From: VGNY01 sp964549635
Lineage (GTDB): Bacteria > Chloroflexota > Dehalococcoidia > GIF9 > UBA5629
Assembly: GCA_964549635.1 (NCBI GenBank)
Contig: CAZJVJ010000009.1
Span: 1 to 58,778 of the forward strand
Reading direction: 5' to 3'
Length of the DNA stretch: 58,778 bases
Positions 17,601-24,980 of the stretch are shown one piece after another (the stretch's first letter is position 1; every line of letters starts with the position of its first letter). The translations under genes and the position numbers were made by a program. Below the pieces are notes generated by a model. The model saw only the letters and a list, made by a program, of their open reading frames with translations, searched no databases and was not told the DNA's origin.

Positions 17601-18141
17601 CGTCCACCTTACCTTTTAACAAAAGACAAATGAAACCCGGCACATTAATGCCTAAAGGGCAGGCTGCCTGACAAGGGGAAACACCATTTTTATCTATAGT
17701 ATATGCCGCTGGTACTGAGCGAATGCCGATTAAGGGTGCATGGATAGCGCTGTGTGTATCCTTACGACGGCCAGTAGTGAAGGGCACTTTTACCGGACAT
17801 GCTTTCTGGCACAAACCACAGCTGGTACACAATGTCTCACTGACATAGCGGGGCCACGTTTTCACAGTTAAAGCAAAACGTCCACGTTCCCTGTTTACAG
17901 CTTCCACTTCAGATTTAACGTAGAGCTTGACATTGCGGTGAGCCGCTGTCCGTAATAATAATGGCCAGATGCGCAGGTAGTCTTCGGCAGCAATAGATAA
18001 TGACTTGCCAACCAAGCTTTTATCCAGGCCCAGTACAGCAGCTTTGGTAATCAGGTTAACCTTGGCACCCATCTGGGCTAATGTTAGGGCACACTGCGCC
18101 GCGCCAATCCCACTGCCGATTACGGCAACGCTCTTTGCCAT
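14647..18141 (-). CDS. mosaic HdrA / GltD-NfnB / HdrA-like iron-sulfur flavoprotein, 1164 residues
   Basis: Domains in order (rough residues). 1-140: HdrA-like Rossmann segment (VIGSGIGAAQCALTL) with a 4Fe-4S motif CTSCGLCQKACP. 150-240: GltD-type N-terminal cysteine domain (CQAACPLG, GRVCTHPCENSC). 245-590: GltD/NfnB flavoprotein with FAD loop VGSGPSGLAAAWELA, NAD(P) loop VIGGGNSAVDSARA, YRRTADEMTA and the closing FAGGDCVTGPSTVVEAMAAG. About 640: Cys cluster CLNCALCSSCLEC. 745-860: a second HdrA N-terminal domain (CSCGGGIDSVIDF, VNIREQCAWVHG). 895-1060: a shrunken Rossmann domain (VIGTGVSSLAASAALL). 1095-1145: two ferredoxin motifs (CRGCGDCALVCP, CLGCGACITCCP). NfnB/GltD modules exchange hydride with NAD(P)H. 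Their union with HdrA parts suggests a flavin-based bifurcating or confurcating hub linking NAD(P)H, ferredoxin and the Hdr chain. It lies three bases after korC. Confidence 0.85.
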   Translation of the reverse strand: MAKSVAVIGSGIGAAQCALTLAQMGAKVNLITKAAVLGLDKSLVGKSLSIAAEDYLRIWPLLLRTAAHRNVKLYVKSEVEAVNRERGRFALTVKTWPRYVSETLCTSCGLCQKACPVKVPFTTGRRKDTHSAIHAPLIGIRSVPAAYTIDKNGVSPCQAACPLGINVPGFICLLLKGKVDEALNLINEAAPLAGVLGRVCTHPCENSCQRAKVDSPVFIQALHRYAADAASSSLIYRSAGFIKPRKEKIAIVGSGPSGLAAAWELARRGYTPTVFESHAVIGGMLATGIPRFRLPREVREREVEAIRAMGVDIKTGVIVGRDITLLDLREQGYRAFYLAIGAGLNNKLNIPGEDLEGVVDVISMLFALNLKVGTTVGSNVVVIGGGNSAVDSARAVKRRSRGTVRILYRRTADEMTAIKEHIEEAILEGVLIEYLTAPIEILGDGTKVTGIRCRRMKLGDTVDATGRRQPVPIEGSEFDIEADHVIVAIGQRPSTSLLRLKDLKIKEDGTIIVDPLTLQTSIPDIFAGGDCVTGPSTVVEAMAAGLRAAESIDRYLRGHDLREGRSLERPQPAEIDVEARYISPQKRARMPVLSRAARMGSFEETSLGLSEDAVAPEAERCLNCALCSSCLECERICQVNAVSHKDVFKSVKIQAGAVVSFDSQEEEPLQHPMPGVFVVEAQADEDLWGEMIKGSAVALKVARKLKLPKRVSLASSVAATKQDGNFDDETTKLGTASVGGGRVGVVLCSCGGGIDSVIDFNSVMREIERLPGVFSVWQLPQVCTEEGAGRIGAMAKEAGLCGLVVAACRCCNLNQICFSCTEQRVRCQQYIYSNLKSNGNLRVEFVNIREQCAWVHGDAPVEATTKAVGIIGSGVACVQNALPVVEERFINQNALVIGTGVSSLAASAALLSLGYPVTIVHRTKPPKRSKAQRLEIADVEASLRRQIKRYKASVMAWPESFEFQGGPGDYEALFGYSSGIVSIKAGAVVVDSGAITHIFAQANSAFKTGLFRRILDWNRRQRSHIASNSVLQGPSIGDIAGIFIIGDLEEPPEKQRLRGQAMAAGVSCYLSQGVIRPRVSVVNISRRLCRGCGDCALVCPYIEMRVDETGTSFAQIDQLLCLGCGACITCCPTGAIAQLACDDANIVSTLEALLGKAGKVGVAV

Positions 18142-18144
18142 CGA

Positions 18145-18699
18145 TTACCCCCCACTTTTCTTCCCCTGTTCCAGCCCGTACTTGTATCCTGCCTCAAAAG
18201 CTCTGAGGTTGAAATCCCCTGTGCCCTCAGGCACGGTTGCCAAAATGGATTTCTTAAGAGCTTCAGGAGAAACCAAGTCACTGACTGCTGCCAGAAACCC
18301 CAGAATTATGATATTGGCTACTACTGCACGCCCCATCTCACGAGCCATACTAGTGGCCGGTACTGAAAGTATCTTTAAGGCGCCGGACTTGTCTGGTTTT
18401 ACCAGGTCCTTATCTATAATCACCAGCGTTCCTGGTTCAAGACCTGCTGTAAATTTGTTGTAAGCCTCTTGAGACATAATAACCATTACCTCTGGGCTTA
18501 TTACATAAGGATAGCCTACGGGCTCGTCAGAAATCACCACTTCGGCGCTGCAGGAACCGCCCCGAGCCTCAGGACCATAGCTCTGCGTTAGAGTGGCAAA
18601 CTTTCCGTCATATAATGCAACTGCCTGACCAAAAATCTGACCGGCCAGAACAATGCCCTGTCCGCCAGCGCCACTGAATCTGACTTCTGTTCTGCCCAA
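18145..18699 (-). CDS. korC: 2-oxoacid:ferredoxin oxidoreductase, gamma subunit
   Basis: The 184 residues have the gamma-subunit signature: RFSGAGGQGIVLAGQIF at the N-terminus, then TQSYGPEARGGSCSAEVV. This domain helps bind coenzyme A and completes the heterotetramer. Its length is typical. It follows korB after 53 bases and precedes the mosaic flavoprotein by three, placing the oxidoreductase and the Hdr-type proteins on one message. Family is certain; 2-oxoglutarate as substrate is inferred from the korDABC order and KorA-type alpha subunit. Confidence 0.92.
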   Translation of the reverse strand: MGRTEVRFSGAGGQGIVLAGQIFGQAVALYDGKFATLTQSYGPEARGGSCSAEVVISDEPVGYPYVISPEVMVIMSQEAYNKFTAGLEPGTLVIIDKDLVKPDKSGALKILSVPATSMAREMGRAVVANIIILGFLAAVSDLVSPEALKKSILATVPEGTGDFNLRAFEAGYKYGLEQGKKSGG

Positions 18700-18752
18700 T
18701 TCGGCTTCTCCCTGACCTCACTTTTTCGGAAACCGACAAAAGCTTCGCCAGC

Positions 18753-19601
18753 TTACAGCTTTTTCTGCTTACGTGCTCTTTCAAGCATTTGCTGGTAGCA
18801 GTCCCATAAGGTGGGACCCTCTATATCAACAAACTTGCCAACTACAATACAACCATCCAGAGATAACTCAACGTCCTTGGGGTCGGCCCCATTCCTGATG
18901 ACGCTTCTTGCCTGATAAATTCGCATTTCATCCAGACCGCTGGGCAACTTATTGAGCCGCCCGTACAAGGCGGGACAGGGAGAAAGTACCTCTATAAAGC
19001 TGAATCCTGGTTTGACAAGGGCTTCAGCAATCGACCTTTCCAGCTCACGCACATGCAAAACTGTCCACCTTGCGACATATGTAGCACCACTGGCAGCCGC
19101 TAGGTAAGGTAGATTGAACGGATATTCAAAACTGCCATAAGGTGTAGTAGTGCTTCTCGCACAAAAAGGCGTCGTTGCACCCATTTGACCACCAGTCATA
19201 CCATAGTTAAAGTTGTTTATACAGATAACAGTCATGTCAATATTGCGACGGGCAGCATGGATAAGGTGATTCCCACCTATAGCTACGAGGTCTCCATCTC
19301 CGGAAAAGACTACCACATTCAACTCTGGATTTCCCAGTTTCAGGCCGGTAGCGAAGGGAATAGCGCGGCCATGTGTGGTATGAAACGAATCAAGCTTGAC
19401 GTAGCCTGCCACCCGGCCGGTACAGCCTATTCCTGAAACTATGGCAGTCTTATCCGGATTCACCCTAGCACGGTCAATAGCCCGGATAAAACACCCGGTC
19501 GCCAGCCCAATGCCACACCCGGCACACCAGATGTGGGGCATCCTATCCACTCTAAGATACCGGTCTATGGGATTCGTATCTACAGTTAACGTTTTTGTCA
19601 T
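18753..19601 (-). CDS. korB: 2-oxoacid:ferredoxin oxidoreductase, beta (thiamine diphosphate) subunit
   Basis: The 282 residues carry the TPP and Mg motif GDGDLVAIGG followed by the closing Asn in INNFNYGMTGGQ. WCAGCGIGLATG near residue 25 holds the cysteines that help bind a 4Fe-4S cluster in this family, and SGIGCTGRVAGYV is conserved. The subunit decarboxylates a 2-oxoacid and passes electrons to ferredoxin. Its start overlaps the korA stop by four bases. Confidence 0.94.
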   Translation of the reverse strand: MTKTLTVDTNPIDRYLRVDRMPHIWCAGCGIGLATGCFIRAIDRARVNPDKTAIVSGIGCTGRVAGYVKLDSFHTTHGRAIPFATGLKLGNPELNVVVFSGDGDLVAIGGNHLIHAARRNIDMTVICINNFNYGMTGGQMGATTPFCARSTTTPYGSFEYPFNLPYLAAASGATYVARWTVLHVRELERSIAEALVKPGFSFIEVLSPCPALYGRLNKLPSGLDEMRIYQARSVIRNGADPKDVELSLDGCIVVGKFVDIEGPTLWDCYQQMLERARKQKKL

Positions 19602-20749
19602 CGGACTTCTTCCTTTATAGCTTCCAGAATTGTCTCCGGCAGATGTACACCACCACCCATATGGGGAACCAGTCTGGTTTTAGCCCTGCCCGCAGCACAC
19701 CGTTCTACTTCCCTCACTATCTGACCATAGTTTATCTCAGGAACTATGAAGGACTTGACTCTAGATGCCAGTTCCCTGATACGCGCCTCGGCAAAGGGCC
19801 AGACTGTTATCAGTCGCAGAAAGCCCACTTTTATGCCCTCACCCCTCGCCCGTAGCACGGCATAACGGGCAATACGGGCCGAGATGCCATAGCTGACCAC
19901 GACGACTTCAGCATCATCAACCTCCATCTCTTCATATCTTACTATGTCTTTCGCGTTAAGCCTTATCTTGTCCACGAGCCGGCGCACCAGTTTATCCTGT
20001 GCTTCGGCAGTCATTGACGGGTAACCTCTATCATCATGCGTGAGGCCAGTGACATGGAAACGATAACCCTCACCTGCTATAGCCATCGGGGGCACAAGCC
20101 CTTCTCTGGAATCATAGGGCAAATATTTTTCAGCAGATACCGTAGGTCGTGGCCGACTGACCAGTTTTTCAGGCAGCACTTTAGGAATAACGACCTTCTC
20201 ACTCATATGCCCTACCGCCTCATCAGCCATGAGCAGAACTGGAACCCTGTATTTTTCAGATAGATTAAAAGCGGTGATGGTTAGATTAAACATTTCCTGT
20301 GGCGAATCCGGAACAAGAGCAATGATTTCGTAGTGCCCATGCGAGCCCCATCTGGCCTGCATCATGTCGCCCTGAGCAACAAGCGTGGGTAATCCGGTAG
20401 AAGGCCCCGCCCGCTGCACATTGACCACAACGCAAGGGGTTTCCAGCATCACCCCTAGCCCTATGTTTTCCATCATCAAACTGAACCCGGGACCAGATGT
20501 AGCAGTCATCGCCTTTAACCCCGCCCAAGAAGCGCCCAGCACTGCGTTCATAGAAGCCATCTCATCTTCCATCTGAATAAAGACTCCGCCTACCTGAGGA
20601 AGTCGCTCAGCCATTCTCTCAGCCACCTCGGTTGACGGAGTGATGGGATAACCAGCAAAGAAACGGCATCCGGCGCTTATAGCTCCTTCGGCGCACGCCG
20701 TATCACCGTTCATGAAAAATTCACCGTAGAGTATATTCTCTTCAGCCAT
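19598..20749 (-). CDS. korA: 2-oxoacid:ferredoxin oxidoreductase, alpha subunit
   Basis: The 383 residues are the usual length of a KorA-type alpha subunit without a fused gamma domain. Conserved blocks include GCRFFAGYPITPSTEVAE, QMEDEMASMNAVLGASW and ATSGPGFSLMMENIG, and NVQRAGPSTGLPT, the pyrimidine-domain motif that activates thiamine diphosphate with the beta subunit. It acts in the cytoplasm and, by analogy, makes succinyl-CoA, CO2 and reduced ferredoxin, or the reverse. It overlaps the ferredoxin-like korD gene by eight bases. Confidence 0.94.
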   Translation of the reverse strand: MAEENILYGEFFMNGDTACAEGAISAGCRFFAGYPITPSTEVAERMAERLPQVGGVFIQMEDEMASMNAVLGASWAGLKAMTATSGPGFSLMMENIGLGVMLETPCVVVNVQRAGPSTGLPTLVAQGDMMQARWGSHGHYEIIALVPDSPQEMFNLTITAFNLSEKYRVPVLLMADEAVGHMSEKVVIPKVLPEKLVSRPRPTVSAEKYLPYDSREGLVPPMAIAGEGYRFHVTGLTHDDRGYPSMTAEAQDKLVRRLVDKIRLNAKDIVRYEEMEVDDAEVVVVSYGISARIARYAVLRARGEGIKVGFLRLITVWPFAEARIRELASRVKSFIVPEINYGQIVREVERCAAGRAKTRLVPHMGGGVHLPETILEAIKEEVR

Positions 20750-21032
20750 GACTTAATTGCTCTGAGTTTTCCTTCTTGTCATCGCTAACGACGCAAATCC
20801 CGAACTCAGGACATAGAGCCTCGCATAGACCACAGCCCAGACACTTGCTTTCGTCTGTTATCTCCACAGCCTCATATCCTCTGGGACCAAGTTTACCGCT
20901 CATCTTCAGAACTCCACGGGGGCAAAATTCCGCACAAAAACCACAGCCCTTACACCTTCCTTCGTCAATGTGCACCTTAACTGGCTCGGGAGCCTTTTCG
21001 GCAATATCAAAAGGCTTTCTCCACAGTTTCAT
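20742..21032 (-). CDS. korD: 2-oxoacid:ferredoxin oxidoreductase, delta (ferredoxin-like) subunit
   Basis: A 96-residue two-cluster ferredoxin with CKGCGFCAEFCPRG and CLGCGLCEALCPEF, each a 4Fe-4S site. This is the delta subunit that carries electrons out of the KorAB active site. It is the first gene of the minus-strand run that continues through korABC into the Hdr genes. No clear promoter was picked out in the AT-rich stretch upstream. Confidence 0.92.
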   Translation of the reverse strand: MKLWRKPFDIAEKAPEPVKVHIDEGRCKGCGFCAEFCPRGVLKMSGKLGPRGYEAVEITDESKCLGCGLCEALCPEFGICVVSDDKKENSEQLSHG

Positions 21033-21237
21033 CTCAGCACTAACTCAAAAAATTCTATTCTTGATTAAAGCACGAGGCCTTGTCATAATGCAAAGGTTGA
21101 ATGACGCTGGCACCCAAAGTCCAAATTGTGTTTACCTTGCCTTTGTCCTGCTAGCTTCACCCTGGCGGCAGTAACTGACCAGCCCGTAATTGAGGAGTGA
21201 GTATAGCAAATCTATATCTTATTAACAAATCTTATAC

Positions 21238-21549
21238 ACATTTGAAACCCGAATTACGCCACCGACGGCGGACTTCACTGCCAGTCCGGAAAAAGGCAAA
21301 GCATCAGCAACCGTCACCTTCGCTGATTTGTCCAAAGGCGATATAAACCGCTGGCACTGAAAGTCCGGCAACAGCCGGTTCCATAGCACCTGTCAGATTA
21401 GCCACAATTACACCTCAGCCGGTGAGTACATTATTTCCTCGGCCGTAGTGGGGCCAGGCGATAACATTGTGAAAAGCAAAATCATTGAAACCCATCGTGC
21501 CCCGAATACAAAAGGTGAACAAAACTTTCTCGACCTTCACAAGCCCCAT
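21238..21549 (+). pseudogene. PKD-domain protein remnant with internal stop
   Basis: The plus frame reads a PKD (Ig-like) domain: PPTADFTASPEKGKASATVTF, then ADLSKGDINRWH, a TGA at 21358-21360, KSGNSRFHSTCQISHNYTS and AGEYIISSAVVGPG. PKD domains normally have W-x-F/W-D/K-x-G here, so the TGA replaces the second Trp codon. There is no start codon, signal peptide or downstream domain, so this is a decayed fragment of a surface protein. The rest of 21033-21815 shows no other gene; its right end contains the promoter of the lipoprotein gene at 21816. Confidence 0.6.
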
Positions 21550-21769
21550 TGAGGCTATCTGAAATGTATAATCCGGAGCGGTGATGGTGGAGGTTTGTGC
21601 AAGAGTCCCCGCTAAACTTAGAAACTTAGCTCCTGAATAAGCGCGACCAAAATACGGGGTAATCCGCGCGCACTCTAAAGGCTCAGGTGTCCCCGAGTGA
21701 TTTTGATGAACTCAGCTCATATTAAGGTTAGAGAACAGTAATGGCTATTCATTTTTTGCTCATCTGATG

Positions 21770-21791
21770 TATAATCTCAACCAAGATATAA
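21770..21791 (+). promoter_or_regulatory. candidate -10 elements of the lipoprotein gene
   Basis: GATGTATAATC puts TATAAT at 21770-21775, and a second TATAAT lies at 21786-21791. No strong -35 box was seen at 16-18 bases. The same GATGTATAATC string, followed closely by CAACC, occurs before the gene at 23912. Confidence 0.4.
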
Positions 21792-21815
21792 TGCGTTCGA
21801 TTCGGGAGGTGTAAG

Positions 21816-23594
21816 ATGTGGAAAGGACGCATTTTGTGTTTCATGCTGGCAGGCGTTACAGTGCTGGTCAGCGGCTGCTACAGTCCCGGGGGCTCATTCT
21901 CACAAGAACCGCTACCTCCAGCACCGCGGGTGACCATTCCCCAAAAAGTAATAGTGGAGCAGGAACGGATCTATTCGCCAGCCCCCCGAGACAACGGCAC
22001 GCCACCGGAATTCTGTGATTTCATTCAATTCGTGCGTTACAGGCCGGCAACACCCGATGGGCAACCAAAGCCAGTGGATGCAATCCTGATTCTGATGCCC
22101 GGGTATATGGGCGGTGCCAATGAGTTCGAATATATAGGTAGACAACTTGTGTCCATGGCAGAGGTAGAAGGTAAGGGAAGCCTCGAAGTATGGGCCATTG
22201 ACCGCAGACCAAACTGCTTGGAAGACCTTATCGGGATGAACGCCGCCGAAAATGCTGGGCAACTGCCTGACCCCAAAATAGCCGTAAACTACTATTACTT
22301 TGGCGCCACAATAAATGGCAATAAATTCAAGGGCTTTCTCACCGAAGAAGATGTGCCATTCCTTTCAGAGTTTGGCCTGAAGCTGGTCATGGAAGATGTT
22401 TACAAAATAATAACCACCATGCTCCCAAACCCGGAGGACCGAAGAAAAGCGGTATTTGTCGGGGGACATTCTCTGGGCACCCCGCTCACTGGACTATTTG
22501 CTGGCTGGGACTTCGACGGTGACCCAAACACGCTTGAAGACGCGGGATTTCGGAACTGCGCCGGCCTTATACTGCTGGATGGCCCAGTCTTCTATGACGA
22601 CCTTAAGAAATTCAGCAACATCTCCCACAAAGACTATCAGCAACGATTGGAGGCTATACGAATTGGCAAAGAGCCTCGCCTTGACCTTTACCAGGGCGTA
22701 ACTCCCGAGGCTATGGCTTTACTGGAGATCCTCGGTATGTACGCAGTGGCAATGCCGGATAAAGAGTCCACACTCTTCCGTGATATCCCCTACTCAAAGG
22801 AAGTCGGTACGCTACTGCAGCTGCTTCACTCGAAGGATCTGGTTCATTTCATATCCGGAGTCCCCACTGTCTCGGACTTCCGTTACACCAACGAAGCACT
22901 GCTTGGAGTGCTCATGGACGATAATTTCCAGCCGGTAACTATGCTTCAAGCCAGCTTAGGGTTTCTCCACGGTGGACCCATCGTTAAAAAGACCTTTCCA
23001 GGCCCATTAGCTAGACTCCTCGGCATAAAGAAAATCGACCTGGACGGACTTTTTATCCCCTGGGACGCGGGACCACCAGACCGGTTAGGAACAGGGCCAC
23101 TCTATTCCTGGGTAAATTTTGATGAAGTGGGCAATATCCAAAATCCGGAATACCGAAGCCGCGATGGGAAAATTGTTTACACGACCATGATAGAGGAGAC
23201 AAGCGATATACAAGATTTTGCACGACTTCTATATGGGGGGCCTTCCAACTTTACTGAATGGTACTTCCCCTCACGACTCAGGCTTGATATGGGCGCAGCT
23301 GGTGCGCCTTTCAACGCTGAGGTAGGCCTGAACTTTTTCCACAATGCCAAGGTGGATGTACCAGTAATCGCCTTTGGTGCTCCTCATGGTGACGTACCGA
23401 AAATCTCGGCTTGGGACGAATACAAAAACAGCATCGCCTCAGCCGAATTCATAACCATAATGGCACCCGGCTATAATCATCTCGACATCCTATGCGCCGC
23501 TGTCGACCGGCCAAGTCACCGGGAGAATCTAGTCTTTAAACCTCTGATAGACTTCGTCCTTCAGCGAAGTAGAGGTAAAGTGCTCGTGCCTTGA
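21816..23594 (+). CDS. secreted lipoprotein with alpha/beta-hydrolase-like features
   Basis: The 592 residues start with a lipoprotein signal peptide (MWKGRILCFMLAGVTVLVSGC, Cys 21 as the lipid site), so the mature protein is on the outer face of the membrane. GGHSLGTPLTG (about residues 217-227) is a nucleophile-elbow motif (GxSxG), and AFGAPHGDVPK and MAPGYNHLDILCA near the C-terminus could bring the acid and histidine of a hydrolase triad. The protein is much longer than a plain lipase; I cannot name the family or substrate. GGGAGGTG lies six bases before the ATG. The gene is alone between non-coding stretches and likely has its own promoter. Confidence 0.75.
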   Translation: MWKGRILCFMLAGVTVLVSGCYSPGGSFSQEPLPPAPRVTIPQKVIVEQERIYSPAPRDNGTPPEFCDFIQFVRYRPATPDGQPKPVDAILILMPGYMGGANEFEYIGRQLVSMAEVEGKGSLEVWAIDRRPNCLEDLIGMNAAENAGQLPDPKIAVNYYYFGATINGNKFKGFLTEEDVPFLSEFGLKLVMEDVYKIITTMLPNPEDRRKAVFVGGHSLGTPLTGLFAGWDFDGDPNTLEDAGFRNCAGLILLDGPVFYDDLKKFSNISHKDYQQRLEAIRIGKEPRLDLYQGVTPEAMALLEILGMYAVAMPDKESTLFRDIPYSKEVGTLLQLLHSKDLVHFISGVPTVSDFRYTNEALLGVLMDDNFQPVTMLQASLGFLHGGPIVKKTFPGPLARLLGIKKIDLDGLFIPWDAGPPDRLGTGPLYSWVNFDEVGNIQNPEYRSRDGKIVYTTMIEETSDIQDFARLLYGGPSNFTEWYFPSRLRLDMGAAGAPFNAEVGLNFFHNAKVDVPVIAFGAPHGDVPKISAWDEYKNSIASAEFITIMAPGYNHLDILCAAVDRPSHRENLVFKPLIDFVLQRSRGKVLVP

Positions 23595-23806
23595 AATAGT
23601 GCATCTCATATTCCAAAGTCGGAATATCGTCAACATTCCTGATTTTTTGTGTCGCCATTACATTCTGCCTTTTTACCGGCTTTCTGATTCGGTTCTGACG
23701 CCTTTACAGTCAAATTGCGAAGCTAAAACCTTCTGGCCAACTGTTTTGCAATGACAGGATTCGAGTCTTCCAGCACGCTGGCAACCTTTTTTTCCAAACT
23801 TGACTA

Positions 23807-23836
23807 TTGCTTTCCTTGAATAATCAGATGTATAAT
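23807..23836 (+). promoter_or_regulatory. candidate promoter of the zinc-ribbon/FN3 gene
   Basis: TTGCTT (23807-23812), an 18-base spacer and TATAAT (23831-23836) within GATGTATAATCAACC. The remaining sequence of 23595-23911 shows no gene. Confidence 0.45.
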
Positions 23837-23911
23837 CAACCTAACAGTAGCAATTAAATAGGCAACTTAGGACATAGGGAGCCAGACAAGAATAGCAGGA
23901 GAATCAATGAT

Positions 23912-24748
23912 ATGCAGCAAAGATGCCCTAATTGTGGTTCACCAATAGTGCCGGGACAGCGGTTTTGTGGGGCTTGCGGTACCCAAATAAGTCTTTCTTG
24001 CCCGCAGTGCCGTATTACAGTAAGCCCGGGAACCAGGTTCTGTCCCAGTTGCGGCACTGCACTAGTTGGTGGACCACCACAACAGCAACCGGGGTTGGGA
24101 CAGCAGCAGGGATGGGCACCCCAACCGGGGGGGACGCCTCAACAACCAGGGTGGGGACAGCAGCAACCATGGGGACAGCAACAACCATGGGGACAACAGC
24201 CAGGCGGAATGCCTCAACAACCAGGGTGGGGACAGCAACCTGCCTGGGCTCCGCCAGCACCCAGCGTACAACCATCATCTGCCAGGCCATTCCTAGTAGG
24301 CCTGCTGATTTTCCTTCTGATCGGCCTTGGCGGACTTGTTTACTGGCAATTTGGTGATAGTATAATGGCTTTACTCAAAACTTTTACCGGCGGCACCACT
24401 GCACCAGTTGCAGATACCAAACCACCTGAACTTTCGGACATTACGCACTTTGTCGGCCCGACCAGTGCACGCATCGACTGGAAAACAAATGAGCCTGCCA
24501 GCAGCCAGGTTGAATACGGGAAAACTCAAAATTACGGCTCATTTGCACCACCACAACCACAGAACGACCCTACAGCCATCGGCCCGGATGGGAAACCACT
24601 ATCAGCAGGTGTTGTTACGCATTCTGTAGTTTTGACTGGACTTGAACCCAACACTACTTATCACTACAGAGTTAAGTCAAAGGATAAAGCTGGGAACGAG
24701 GCAATCTCACAGGACAAAACATTCAAAACTACAGTCCCAGAAGAGTAA
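23912..24748 (+). CDS. zinc-ribbon, Q/W/P-repeat, transmembrane and fibronectin-III protein
   Basis: The 278 residues divide into a double zinc ribbon (CPNCG, CGACG, CPQCR, CPSCG; residues 4-50), a repetitive linker of PQQPGWGQQ and PWGQQ units (about 55-125), one transmembrane helix (PFLVGLLIFLLIGLGGLVYW, about 129-148) and a C-terminal FN3-like domain (ARIDWKTNEPASSQVEYG, GLEPNTTYHYRVKSKDKAG). The zinc ribbons should be cytoplasmic and the FN3 domain outside, so it could connect an internal signal or complex to the surface. Function is not known. The start ATGCAGCAA has only a weak ribosome site. Confidence 0.8.
   Translation: MQQRCPNCGSPIVPGQRFCGACGTQISLSCPQCRITVSPGTRFCPSCGTALVGGPPQQQPGLGQQQGWAPQPGGTPQQPGWGQQQPWGQQQPWGQQPGGMPQQPGWGQQPAWAPPAPSVQPSSARPFLVGLLIFLLIGLGGLVYWQFGDSIMALLKTFTGGTTAPVADTKPPELSDITHFVGPTSARIDWKTNEPASSQVEYGKTQNYGSFAPPQPQNDPTAIGPDGKPLSAGVVTHSVVLTGLEPNTTYHYRVKSKDKAGNEAISQDKTFKTTVPEE
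24136..24237 (+). repeat. in-frame direct repeats in the zinc-ribbon/FN3 gene
   Basis: An exact 27-base unit at 24136-24162 recurs at 24211-24237 (75 bases apart, in frame) and encodes PQQPGWGQQ. Between them a shorter unit containing CAACCATGGGGACA is doubled. Such tandem repeats expand and contract easily, so linker length may vary between strains. Confidence 0.8.
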
Positions 24749-24980
24749 AACCACAACTGCCCAAGTCAGCATCGGTGGATAACAGTCATCATGAGTCCCT
24801 TGCTTAATGCCAAGGACGTTTCAACTGCTTCGGTTAAGGTGTTCCAGTTATGACTTCACTACCGCCCCCACCCGGTTCATAGCAACGTGAACAGTTTACA
24901 ACTAAACTACATCACTAACTCAAAAAAGTTGTATAATAAAGATATCTGAGCGTCAATCGTGAAAAAATGCGGAGGCAATT

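Noticed and set aside
24136..24237. CRISPR-like repeat
   Set aside because: The 27-base repeats are in frame and encode a linker, with unequal short spacers and only two full units.
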